Shown: piece by piece, positions 18,757-27,165 of the stretch
Layout: each line of letters starts with the position of its first letter
How positions within the stretch are numbered: the stretch's first letter is position 1
Source of the DNA: Clostridium sp. UBA701
Lineage (GTDB): Bacteria > Bacillota > Clostridia > Clostridiales > Clostridiaceae
Direction of reading: 5' to 3'
Length of the DNA: 64,000 bases
Assembly: GCA_002298125.1 (NCBI GenBank)
Contig: DBMJ01000001.1
Coordinates: 124,001 to 188,000, forward strand
The notes under the pieces: generated by a model
Seen by the model: the letters and a program-made list of their open reading frames with translations, nothing else
The model's database searches: none
Told to the model about the DNA's origin: nothing
Program-made: the position numbers and the translations under genes

Positions 18757-19494
18757 CTAAATAAGTCCAGCTTTATTGTAAAGCTCCTCTAACATTACAC
18801 GGTAATTAAGCTTAATATCATCAATATCTTTTTTCCCCGCGGTATATGTAATACTATGTGCAGAAAAATTACCTACTTTTCGGAATGTATCAAATTCATT
18901 TTTAATACGGGATAACTTTAATCTAGCATTATTTTTTGCGTTAGTTACAATTCCATCAAGCATAACATACCCACTTCCAGTAGAATCTTTAATCTCATCA
19001 TCTATCCCTATGTTTTGATAAGATAATACTAACATTACTTCGAAAAGCCTACGCATTAGAACAGCACATGCATCGTAACAATTATTTGCATAAGAGTGAT
19101 TAATTTGCATAATTAATCGATCTAAATATTTTCGCTTGCCAGCAAATTTTATTTCATCTATCATTTCACTAGATGAATCAATCTTTACAGTATCGTTCCA
19201 TAATATACCCAGTTCTCTTTCCATCTCTTGAAGAATAACTGGTATAAATTCAAATACTCCTTTTTCACCTTTTACTGCTATAAACACTTTCTGTTTTCCA
19301 CTGGTAAGTTTATCTTTAAGGCGTGAAGTATTAGGATTGCCAAAACCACTTTCCACCATAAAATCTGAAATCATAGACATTGAAAAATGTCGAGTATATG
19401 TTTCTTTATAATGGTAAAAACATAGTAATTTTGCTCGTTCAACTTCTGTTTTGTTGTTAAGCTTACACAAATCTAAAAAATCAAGAACTTCCAT
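18757..19494 (-). CDS. DUF4145-like (HEPN-superfamily) protein
   Basis: 245 residues. An N-terminal region (about 1-95) resembles a small helical DNA-binding unit. It is followed by a helical domain with YDACAVLMRRLFEVMLVL (about 140-157) and FRKVGNFSAH (Arg205 to His213), the pattern of DUF4145, a HEPN relative. HEPN proteins often act as RNases in defence and toxin systems, although DUF4145 members do not all keep catalysis. RBS is weak (GAG five bases before the ATG). First gene of a two-gene operon inside the ssrA island. Confidence 0.6.
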   Translation of the reverse strand: MEVLDFLDLCKLNNKTEVERAKLLCFYHYKETYTRHFSMSMISDFMVESGFGNPNTSRLKDKLTSGKQKVFIAVKGEKGVFEFIPVILQEMERELGILWNDTVKIDSSSEMIDEIKFAGKRKYLDRLIMQINHSYANNCYDACAVLMRRLFEVMLVLSYQNIGIDDEIKDSTGSGYVMLDGIVTNAKNNARLKLSRIKNEFDTFRKVGNFSAHSITYTAGKKDIDDIKLNYRVMLEELYNKAGLI

Positions 19495-20372
19495 TTTAAC
19501 TCATATAATTTAATTATCTTGTCTAATGATAATTAAACCATGCCTTCCTTTTATTCTATTGAACTTAATTTATGCTTAGTTGTTAACTTCCCAAATAGGA
19601 AATCTTCATATCATATTTGACACTATTTTAAAATTATGTTATACGAATTATATTATCCTTCGATAAATTATTAATTACGAGTTTTATTTACAAATCTTCA
19701 TTTTAACATCAGTTATTATTACATAATTTTATAAATTTTTTAAATAATATCCATAATAGTATTTTATGTTACATGTTAAATAAATGCAAGCAGTTTTCTC
19801 GTATTTTTTATTTCTTCTTAAAAAATAGTTAATTTCAAATTGACTTTGTATATCATTGCATTTTTAATATTTTCCCACAAACTCACAAATTACTCTATTC
19901 CATAAAAAACAATCTCAATTTATAAACGATGTTATTTGTATTTTACACTCATTGTTATAATCTCTTATCGTGTACTAGACTTTCTATATCTCAATTAAGC
20001 AATTGAATTACTTTTTATTATTGTCATACTAATATTAATAAATATTTCCTTTTGCTTGTGTTAATTTTCTGCACCATAATGTTGCACAGCTAACTTGTGT
20101 TAGTCTATTTTAGCAGTTAAACCATGCATATCTAGAGTCAACTTACACAAAATATATGCATATTACTAATAATTGTTCAACCTGTATTGTAATTAGTTTC
20201 TTCAGATAATATCGCTAAAGATACCCATAGCGTAATTCAGAGCTTATTAAGTGCTCATACAAAACAAGCTCTGTGTAAATATTTACTATGCTATATTCCT
20301 ATACCTCTTAAAGAGAGTAATCTTCTTTACAGAAGCCCTAATCTTATAAGCCTCATAATCCTTCAAAATATT
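19495..20372. other. AT-rich gene-poor stretch inside the island
   Basis: No credible frame on either strand. The base composition is more AT-rich than the flanks. An 8-bp inverted repeat CAGAGCTT...AAGCTCTG at 20238-20273 could form a hairpin but has no T tract. The stretch may be a remnant of lost island genes or may carry an unrecognised RNA. Confidence 0.5.
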
Positions 20373-20408
20373 AAAGGCCACGCTGAATATTACTTCAACG
20401 TGGTCTTT
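20373..20408 (-). terminator. terminator of the 73-codon island gene
   Basis: AAAGGCCACG pairs with CGTGGTCTTT (one G-T pair) across a 16-nt loop, just after the stop of the small gene. Confidence 0.65.
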
Positions 20409-20416
20409 ATAAACTA

Positions 20417-20638
20417 TTACTTTATCAACATAATTTTATATGAACTTGATTTAATAGAATAAGAAATAAGATTTGATAAATTATTTTTATGGTCTACATG
20501 AAGCATTTTAAGCTCATTTATCTTTTCTTTACTTGTATCTAAGTCGAGTTCATAACCTGCTCTTAAATCAGCAAATGCAGAATTCATATTAGTTATAAAG
20601 CTTTGGTCATTGGCATAGTTTTTTAATTGTTTACTCAT
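20417..20638 (-). CDS. small hypothetical protein
   Basis: 73 residues from the ATG at 20638, preceded by AGAGGGG at good spacing; a longer reading from TTG at 20671 has no RBS. The protein is helical and charged (LDLDTSKEKINELKMLHVDH) with a Ser-rich end. No family recognised. It stands alone between a terminator and the recombinase remnant. Confidence 0.5.
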   Translation of the reverse strand: MSKQLKNYANDQSFITNMNSAFADLRAGYELDLDTSKEKINELKMLHVDHKNNLSNLISYSIKSSSYKIMLIK

Positions 20639-20716
20639 CTGTAATTCCCCTCTTACCTTGCTTAATATCAATTAGGTATTTGATGATTATACTTTATCTC
20701 TATATTATACCATATT

Positions 20717-20893
20717 TTATATTATTATTATAAATAAAACAAAATTAGGAGACCTCCCATCATCTGAGGATTCTCCTTCCTTATTATTTATGAAATATTT
20801 CTGTACCTTTTCGTCAAAGTGAATCTCTATGCTTTCTATATCTTTCATGTTTTTTATTGTTATCTTGCTTATAATCAGTTGTATTAGAGTTTT
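20717..20893 (-). pseudogene. C-terminal remnant of a large serine recombinase (probable)
   Basis: An open stretch of about 58 codons bounded upstream by TAA. It reads LIQLIISKITIKNMKDIE, then SIEIHFDEKVQKYFIN and a GESSDDG run. This is the pattern of the last strand and tail of clostridial large serine recombinases, where a LI.KI.V segment is followed by IEI.F. The catalytic N-terminal domain is absent. It lies about 130 bp from ssrA, where an integrase gene would lie. Identification rests on a short match, so it is tentative. Confidence 0.45.
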
Positions 20894-20980
20894 TTATCTT
20901 CGGAAGCAGTGATATATATCAACTTGCAAAAAATTTATTTGGCAAGTCCTTTTCATTTTCCATATACTCTAATAAACAGG

Positions 20981-21015
20981 AAAAACCCTCGGCTAATCAA
21001 ATTAGCCGAGGGTTT
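20981..21015 (-). terminator. current ssrA terminator
   Basis: A 15-bp perfect stem (AAACCCTCGGCTAAT and its complement) with a 3-nt loop and five T on the minus strand, 3 bp after the tmRNA end. Confidence 0.92.
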
Positions 21016-21018
21016 CAA

Positions 21019-21032
21019 TGGTGGAGGCGAGG
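21019..21032. repeat. att-like direct repeat, copy inside ssrA
   Basis: The last 14 bases of ssrA, identical to 13430-13443. It preserves the tmRNA 3' end, as integrating elements usually do. Confidence 0.75.
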
Positions 21033-21371
21033 GGAATCGAACCCCTGTCCGAAGATCACCATGCTTGAGCATCTCCGAGTGCAGTTAGTACTTTAACATT
21101 CCCTCTGACGGACCCCTACTAACCAGGTTCCGTTTTTAGTAGCTTCATTTTTTCCGTTTCCTACTCAAAGCTTTGTAAGACTCGGTTCCCCGCTGTCGAC
21201 GCCCTATCCTAAGCCGCGGGACTCAAAGGTAGAACGTAGCAGACTAAGCTGCTAAAGCTAAATTATCGTTAGCGTTTATATTTATTCCCATAGTTTTTTA
21301 ACGCGGGTCCACAGGTTCCCTCGACTCGCTTCTCAAACACCGCATACCCCCGTCGAAACCATTACGCCCCC
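21019..21371 (-). ncRNA. ssrA: transfer-messenger RNA (tmRNA)
   Basis: About 353 nt. The 5' end GGGGGCGTAATGG and the 3' end CGCCTCC plus encoded CCA pair as the alanine-type acceptor stem, and GGTTCGATTCCCC gives the T arm. The internal reading frame encodes a tag ending NANDNLALAA followed by TAG. With SmpB, encoded just upstream, it rescues stalled ribosomes and tags the product for proteolysis. Its 3' end is the apparent integration site of the island. Confidence 0.97.
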
Positions 21372-21561
21372 ATGTTATGGGTATAATAATTTGTAGGTTG
21401 GTGTTTATATTAAAGTAATACCTTATCATAGGCCTAGTATATTCACAGAGCTTATTATTAAGATACTACCCTACTATCTTATAATATATTCTTAAATCAA
21501 GCAAGAGTTAATATTAAACATAGAAGATGCTTCATAATCTGTCAGGGGTTACCCCTGCTGC

Positions 21562-22032
21562 TTAATACTTAGTCCGTTCCTTCAGCTGTCTGTCTATATC
21601 ACGTTTTGCATCTCTCTCCAGCATAGAATCTCTTTTGTCATAGTTCTTCTTTCCTTGAGCCACTGCTAGATTCACCTTTATTCTTCCATCTTTTAAATAT
21701 AAGGATATAGGAATAAGGGTATATCCCTTTTGAGATACCTGAGCCTCTAGTCTTCTTATTTCACTTTTGTGAAGCAGGAGTCTTCTATCTCTAAGTGGAT
21801 CTCTATTAAAGATATTTCCTTGTTCATAGGGACTTATATGCATATTGCACACATATACCTCTCCATTTCTAACCTCTGCATAGCTGTCTTTTAAATTAGC
21901 CTTGCCAAGACGTATAGATTTCACCTCTGTACCCACTAATTCAATTCCAGCTTCCATACCCTCTTCAATAAAATAATCATGACGGGCCTTTCGATTTTCT
22001 GCCAACGTCTTAGTATTGCTCTCCTTAGCCAT
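21562..22032 (-). CDS. smpB: tmRNA-binding protein SmpB
   Basis: 156 residues, normal length. It has AENRKARHDYFIEEGMEAGI, GTEVKSIRLGKANLKDSY and GKKNYDKRDS near the C-terminus, the conserved OB-fold and tail of SmpB. It delivers tmRNA to stalled ribosomes. It follows rnr on the same strand with a terminator between, and lies 190 bp upstream of ssrA. A short GC-rich hairpin (CAGGGG TTA CCCCTG, near 21543-21557) follows its stop codon. Confidence 0.97.
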   Translation of the reverse strand: MAKESNTKTLAENRKARHDYFIEEGMEAGIELVGTEVKSIRLGKANLKDSYAEVRNGEVYVCNMHISPYEQGNIFNRDPLRDRRLLLHKSEIRRLEAQVSQKGYTLIPISLYLKDGRIKVNLAVAQGKKNYDKRDSMLERDAKRDIDRQLKERTKY

Positions 22033-22113
22033 ATCAACACATCCTATTACTTAATTAATTTCGCTTAGTATTATAGTATACTATGCTTTTTCTCCCTGGT
22101 CAAGTTATAACAC

Positions 22114-22151
22114 AAAAAAATTAAGCCTCTTCAACAATTAAAGAGACTTAA
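22114..22151 (-). terminator. terminator between rnr and smpB
   Basis: TTAAGCCTCTT pairs with AAGAGACTTAA with one mismatch, and seven T follow on the minus strand. Confidence 0.8.
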
Positions 22152-22167
22152 TAATATTTTTTAGAGT

Positions 22168-24411
22168 TTAATCTCCTTCTACCTTTGGTGAATAGTAATT
22201 GTAGTCCTTTGCCAGCTCTAAGGATAGATCCTTACTGCTGCCTTCTCCTTCAAAGTCCTCTAGAGATACTATGGTATAATCCTCATGAGTCTTAGGTTTT
22301 TCCTTCACCAAATCAAAGTATATTTCATGTGTGGCAATATCAACCCTTGCCACTTTTATTTTTATTTTATCCCCAAGTCTGTATATCTTCTTGGTTCTCT
22401 CTCCTATTAAGCTTAGATGCTTTTCATCATATACATAGTAGTCGTCATCCATGGTGCTAATATGAACAAGGCCCTCTATGGTATTTGGCATCTCCACAAA
22501 CATACCAAAGTTTGTAACAGAGGATATGATGCCTTCGTACTCCTCCCCAACCTTATCAAGCATAAACTCTGCCTTCTTTAAATCGTCCACTTCTCTCTCT
22601 GCCTCTTGAGCCACTCTCTCCATGTCTGAGGATTGCTTTGAGGCTAAATCTACAATTGCTTTTAGCTTAGTTACTCTCTTTTCCATAAGCTCTCCCTGCA
22701 GATGCTCCTTAATAATCCTGTGAATCATAAGGTCAGGATATCGCCTTATAGGTGAGGTGAAGTGACAATAATACTTTGCAGCAAGACCAAAGTGCCCGCT
22801 GCACTCTGGGGAGTATTTTGCCTGCTTCATAGATCTTAATAGCAGTGTGCTTACCACAGTTTCCTCAGTTTTTCCCTTTATCTTCTCTAAAATCTCCTGG
22901 AGTACCTTGGGATGAACCTCTCTGGTATGCCTTGTAAAATATCCTAGGTTGTGTACAAACTCATTGAAGTTGTTAAGCTTTTCCTCATCTGGCTCCTCAT
23001 GAATTCTATATACAAAGGGCAGATTACTCCAATACATATGCTCTGCCACAGTTTCATTACATACCAGCATAAACTCCTCAATGATTCTGTTGGCAATAGC
23101 CCTCTCATAGGGCTTTATTTCAATTGGCTTACCCTGCTCATTTAGTATGATTTTGCACTCTTCAAAGTCGAAGTCAATGGCTCCTCGCTGCATTCGCTTC
23201 TTAAAGAGAATCTCACAGAGCTCCTCCATGGCTTTAAAGTCCTCATATAGATAGTTATACCTGTTTATTAGCTCCATGTCCTTATCCCTTAATATTTTTG
23301 TCACGTCCGTATAGGTCATTCTTTCATTGGTCTTAATTATAGATTCTGTTATTCTATGATCTAGAATCTTACCGCTCTTATCAATGTCCATAAAGCAGCT
23401 AAGTGCAAGTCTATCCACCTTTGGATTTAAGCTGCATACTCCATTGGAGAGCTTCTTTGGCAGCATGGGTATAACTCTGTCTATAAGGTACACAGAGGTT
23501 CCCCTCTTTAAAGCTTCCTTATCTAGAGGGTTGTTCTCTCTTACATAATGTGTTACATCTGCAATGTGCACTCCTAGGCGGAAATTCCCATTTGGAAGTA
23601 CCTGAAGTGAAACTGCATCATCTAGATCCTTAGCATCTTCTCCATCAATGGTTACCATGGTAAGCTCCCTAAGGTCCTCACGTCTTTTGTACTCCTCCTT
23701 AGGTATTTCATTTGGAACTCCCTCTGCAAAGACTTCTACCTCTGTTGAGAATTCCTCTGGAAGCTTATGCTTCTTTATTATAGTTAAAATATCTATTCCC
23801 TTTTCACCCTTATCTCCTAACACCTCAATAACTATGCCTTCAGGGTTTCTTCTCTTTCCTGGCCACTCTGTTATCTCCACCACTACAATCTGACCAGTCT
23901 TTGCTCCCTTTTTATCTCCCTTAGCTATGTATATATCCTGATATATTCTCTTGTCATCTGCCACTACAAAGCCAAAATTCTTAGAATCCTCATAGGTACC
24001 AATGATGGTAGTGTTAGCCCTTTCAAGAATTCTAATAATCTCACCTTCACACTTTTTGCCGCCATTTTCCTCTCTAGTTATCTTAGCTATTACCTTATCT
24101 CCATTCATAGCTCCGTTTAAAAGTGCTGCTGGTATAAATACATCTGGTCTTTCCACTTCAGGTAGTACAAAACCAAAGCCCTTTGGATGCCCCTGAAGCT
24201 TCCCTACTACTAAGCCCATCTTGTCAGGTATTCCAAAGTGATCCGTACGAGTTCTTACAATACTACCCTCTTTTTCCATGTCCTTTATAACCTTTTGAAA
24301 ATCCATAACCTCATTCTTCTTTATTCCAAAGACCTTGGCTAGCTCATTTATATTCATGGGTTTGTATGCCTTTTCTCTCATAAAGCTAAGTATAGTTTCT
24401 CTTATGCCCAT
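22168..24411 (-). CDS. rnr: ribonuclease R
   Basis: 747 residues. Order: winged helix (1-60), two cold-shock domains (about 65-210), RNB catalytic domain (about 240-570) with MVTIDGEDAKDLDDAVSL carrying the metal-binding aspartates, and a C-terminal S1 domain (about 620-700, EYEGIISSVTNFGMFVEM). A 3'-5' exoribonuclease that degrades structured RNA and takes part in tmRNA-linked mRNA decay, which fits its place beside smpB and ssrA. RBS GGAGG precedes the ATG. Confidence 0.97.
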   Translation of the reverse strand: MGIRETILSFMREKAYKPMNINELAKVFGIKKNEVMDFQKVIKDMEKEGSIVRTRTDHFGIPDKMGLVVGKLQGHPKGFGFVLPEVERPDVFIPAALLNGAMNGDKVIAKITREENGGKKCEGEIIRILERANTTIIGTYEDSKNFGFVVADDKRIYQDIYIAKGDKKGAKTGQIVVVEITEWPGKRRNPEGIVIEVLGDKGEKGIDILTIIKKHKLPEEFSTEVEVFAEGVPNEIPKEEYKRREDLRELTMVTIDGEDAKDLDDAVSLQVLPNGNFRLGVHIADVTHYVRENNPLDKEALKRGTSVYLIDRVIPMLPKKLSNGVCSLNPKVDRLALSCFMDIDKSGKILDHRITESIIKTNERMTYTDVTKILRDKDMELINRYNYLYEDFKAMEELCEILFKKRMQRGAIDFDFEECKIILNEQGKPIEIKPYERAIANRIIEEFMLVCNETVAEHMYWSNLPFVYRIHEEPDEEKLNNFNEFVHNLGYFTRHTREVHPKVLQEILEKIKGKTEETVVSTLLLRSMKQAKYSPECSGHFGLAAKYYCHFTSPIRRYPDLMIHRIIKEHLQGELMEKRVTKLKAIVDLASKQSSDMERVAQEAEREVDDLKKAEFMLDKVGEEYEGIISSVTNFGMFVEMPNTIEGLVHISTMDDDYYVYDEKHLSLIGERTKKIYRLGDKIKIKVARVDIATHEIYFDLVKEKPKTHEDYTIVSLEDFEGEGSSKDLSLELAKDYNYYSPKVEGD

Positions 24412-24531
24412 TTCTCTTCCTCCAATCTAACTCGTTATCTTTATTTTCTGTAAAACTATTAATAATATTCCAAACATACCTCAAATATATACTTATATGT
24501 TGTGTTAGTCAATTTTACTTATATAATCTTA

Positions 24532-24565
24532 TAGGGCGACTCCCTATATTTAAGAAATCGCCCTA
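24532..24565 (-). terminator. inverted repeat after hppA
   Basis: TAGGGCGA pairs with TCGCCCTA over an 18-nt loop, 11 bp after the hppA stop. The T tract is poor, so termination strength is uncertain. Confidence 0.55.
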
Positions 24566-24576
24566 CAAAGTTTATC

Positions 24577-26613
24577 TTATTTAGTAAATAAGTTTATTAG
24601 CTGTCCACCGTATTTTAATATAAAGGGTGCGAATACCAGAGACACTATGGTCATAAGCTTGATTAAAATATTCATTGAAGGACCAGCAGTATCCTTAAAG
24701 GGATCTCCTACAGTGTCTCCAACCACAGCTGCATTATGTGCAAAGGTTCCCTTCTCTTCCTCCCCTTCAATATGCTTCTTTGCGTTATCCCAAGCTCCTC
24801 CCGAATTGGCCATAAAGATTGCCAAAAGCACTCCTGTAACCACTGCTCCTGCAATTAATCCCCCAAGAGCCTCCCCTCCTAGTAGAAGTCCTACTGCTAA
24901 GGGAGCTGCAATTGCTAAAATACCTGGCAGCATCATTTCCTTTATGGCTGCAGAGGTAGATATGTCAACACAGCTCTTATAATCTGGTTTTGCTTTGCCC
25001 TCCATTATTCCCTCAATGGTCTTAAACTGTCTTCTTACCTCTTCAATCATCTTATTGGCAGCCTTACCTACAGAATTCATAGTAAGTGCTCCAAATAGGA
25101 AGGGAAGCATAGCTCCTAAAAGTACTCCCACAAGAGTTAGTGGATTTAACAAGTCAATGGTCTTAAGCTCTACTGCCTGAGCATAGGATGCAAAAAGAGC
25201 TAGTGCTGTAAGAGCTGCTGAGGCTATGGCAAAGCCCTTTCCTATGGCTGCAGTAGTATTTCCTACAGAATCAAGCTTATCGGTAATTTCACGGACCTCG
25301 TGTGGAAGCCCTGACATCTCTGCAATACCACCAGCATTATCGGCTATAGGGCCATAGGCATCTACTGCTACGGTAAGCCCTGTGGTAGAAAGCATTCCTA
25401 CTGCTGCAAGGGCAATGCCATAAAGACCTGATAGATTGTCACTGGCTCCTCCCATTATAAAATAGGATACCAATATACCTATTGAAATTAAAACCATTGG
25501 CCATAAAGTTGAAAACATTCCCACTGAAAGTCCAGATATAACAGTGGTGGCTGGCCCAGTGTTAGACTGTCTAGCTATATCTTTAACATAATGATAATCT
25601 GCTGAGGTGTATATCTCTGTGATTTTGCCGATGGCTAAACCTGCTACAAGACCTGCAGATATGGCAAAGAAGGGGTTAAAGCTTTTAAAGAGATAAATAC
25701 TCAAAAAAGCTGAGGATATTATAACTGCTGCTCCACTAACATATGTACCAGTGTTTAGAGCCCTTTGAGGGTTTGTGCCTTTACTTCTTCCTGCTATAAT
25801 GGCTCCTAGTATAGAGGCTATTATGCCTATTGCTGAAAGCAGTAGTGGGAATACTATAGGCTCCTCTCCGGAAAAGCCTCCCTTTGCAGTTAATAATGTA
25901 CCTAAGGTTAAGGCGGATATAATAGAGCCTACATAGGATTCAAATAAATCCGCCCCCATACCTGCCACGTCTCCTACATTGTCTCCAACATTATCTGCAA
26001 TAACTGCAGGGTTTCTAGGGTCATCCTCAGGGATGCCTGCCTCTACCTTACCTACTAAATCTGCCCCCACGTCTGCAGCCTTGGTGTAGATTCCTCCACC
26101 CACTCTTGCAAAAAGAGCTATGGAGCTTGCTCCAAGACCAAAACCTGTGATAAAGGTAATATTCTCTTTAAAAATAATATATAAAATTCCTAGTCCTAGT
26201 AACCCAAGACCTACCACACACATTCCCATTACAGCACCACCTGAAAAGGCTATGTGCAGTGCCTTTTGTGAAGAAGTCCTTGCTCCATTGGCTGTTCTTA
26301 CATTGGCCTTGGTAGCTACCTTCATTCCAAAAAACCCTGCCAAAATGGAAAATACAGCTCCTAGTACAAAGCAAAGTGCAGTTTGAAGGTTCAAAAACAA
26401 ACCTATAGCTGCTGCAACTATGATGATAAATAGGGTAAGATATTTGTATTCAGTTCTTAAAAAGGCCATGGCTCCTTCTCTGATATAGGTAGCTATTTCT
26501 ATCATGCGTTCATTTCCTGCCTCTTCCCTGCTGATCACACCATTTAGGTAGGCTGCAAAGAGTAGTGCGATGATTGCTGCTCCGATGCAGAGCCAAAGAT
26601 AAGTGATGTTCAT
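24577..26613 (-). CDS. hppA: membrane ion-pumping pyrophosphatase, potassium-dependent type
   Basis: 678 residues with about 16 membrane segments. The PPi/Mg site DDPRNPAVIADNVGDNVGD lies near residues 196-215. GNTTAAIGKGFAIASA near 450-466 has Ala where potassium-independent enzymes have Lys, so this is the K+-dependent class, which includes Na+ pumps. It couples PPi hydrolysis to cation export, saving energy in a fermenter. RBS AGGGGGT precedes the ATG. Whether it pumps Na+ or H+ cannot be settled by eye. Confidence 0.95.
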   Translation of the reverse strand: MNITYLWLCIGAAIIALLFAAYLNGVISREEAGNERMIEIATYIREGAMAFLRTEYKYLTLFIIIVAAAIGLFLNLQTALCFVLGAVFSILAGFFGMKVATKANVRTANGARTSSQKALHIAFSGGAVMGMCVVGLGLLGLGILYIIFKENITFITGFGLGASSIALFARVGGGIYTKAADVGADLVGKVEAGIPEDDPRNPAVIADNVGDNVGDVAGMGADLFESYVGSIISALTLGTLLTAKGGFSGEEPIVFPLLLSAIGIIASILGAIIAGRSKGTNPQRALNTGTYVSGAAVIISSAFLSIYLFKSFNPFFAISAGLVAGLAIGKITEIYTSADYHYVKDIARQSNTGPATTVISGLSVGMFSTLWPMVLISIGILVSYFIMGGASDNLSGLYGIALAAVGMLSTTGLTVAVDAYGPIADNAGGIAEMSGLPHEVREITDKLDSVGNTTAAIGKGFAIASAALTALALFASYAQAVELKTIDLLNPLTLVGVLLGAMLPFLFGALTMNSVGKAANKMIEEVRRQFKTIEGIMEGKAKPDYKSCVDISTSAAIKEMMLPGILAIAAPLAVGLLLGGEALGGLIAGAVVTGVLLAIFMANSGGAWDNAKKHIEGEEEKGTFAHNAAVVGDTVGDPFKDTAGPSMNILIKLMTIVSLVFAPFILKYGGQLINLFTK

Positions 26614-26692
26614 TGTTATTACCCCCTATTATAAATTTTGTATATTGATTCCACTCCTAAGCAAGCACCTTATTAAATAGATAGACTAAATA

Positions 26693-26724
26693 TAAAAGGG
26701 AACCTATCTTATTAGATAGCTCCC
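26693..26724 (-). terminator. terminator of secG
   Basis: GGGA..CTATCT pairs with AGATAG..TCCC with a 4-nt loop; TTTTATATTT follows on the minus strand. Confidence 0.85.
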
Positions 26725-26739
26725 CCTGTATACGGCATC

Positions 26740-26970
26740 TTATTTAACAAAATTCAAGCCAATGGTTGTGGCTGCAAACAATATGGCAAACACTATAGTT
26801 AGCCTAGCCATTGTAGTCTCGAAAGTTCTAGCCTTGTTCTTAGAAAAATAAGTATCACTGCTTCCTGGCACAAATCCACTTAACCCCTGATTTTTGGCAG
26901 GTTGTAATAATACAGTAACAACTATAACTATTGCAAAAATAACCTGAAGAACATATAATGCGGTCTTCAA
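26740..26970 (-). CDS. secG: preprotein translocase subunit SecG
   Basis: 76 residues with two membrane helices (about 3-22 and 54-73), joined by the SecG loop QPAKNQGLSGFVPGSSDTYF. It supports SecYEG-mediated export. RBS GGAGGTG precedes the ATG. Placement after enolase and before rnr/smpB/ssrA is the common Firmicute order; here hppA lies between secG and rnr. Confidence 0.95.
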   Translation of the reverse strand: MKTALYVLQVIFAIVIVVTVLLQPAKNQGLSGFVPGSSDTYFSKNKARTFETTMARLTIVFAILFAATTIGLNFVK

Positions 26971-27123
26971 ATTAACACACCTCCCTGCATTACGTTTATG
27001 TCAACATTTTAGCATAAAGTATTGCACTTTACAACAGAGATATTAATTTTTTACCAATTAATACTACCTACAGTATATATTTAGTCAATCTATTTCCTCG
27101 GAAATAGAACAAATAAGTATTAA

Positions 27124-27155
27124 GGCTGTGTAAGGAAGATTATTCCCACACAGCC
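27124..27155 (-). terminator. hairpin after eno
   Basis: GGCTGTGT pairs with ACACAGCC, with an inner GGAA/TTCC stem. A modest T-rich tail follows on the minus strand. Confidence 0.7.
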
Positions 27156-27165
27156 CTGGATTATA

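Larger units (their letters stand above)
13430..21032. mobile_element. genomic island integrated at the 3' end of ssrA
   Basis: About 7.6 kb bounded by the two 14-bp repeats. Contents: a PIN-like nuclease, a decayed IS21-type element, a two-gene winged-helix/DUF4145 module, a 0.9-kb AT-rich stretch, a 73-codon gene and a probable serine recombinase remnant next to ssrA. A terminator follows each copy of the tmRNA 3' end, as expected if the element brought its own and displaced the original. No intact integrase is present, so the island looks immobile. The boundaries are seen; the integration history is inferred. Confidence 0.7.
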
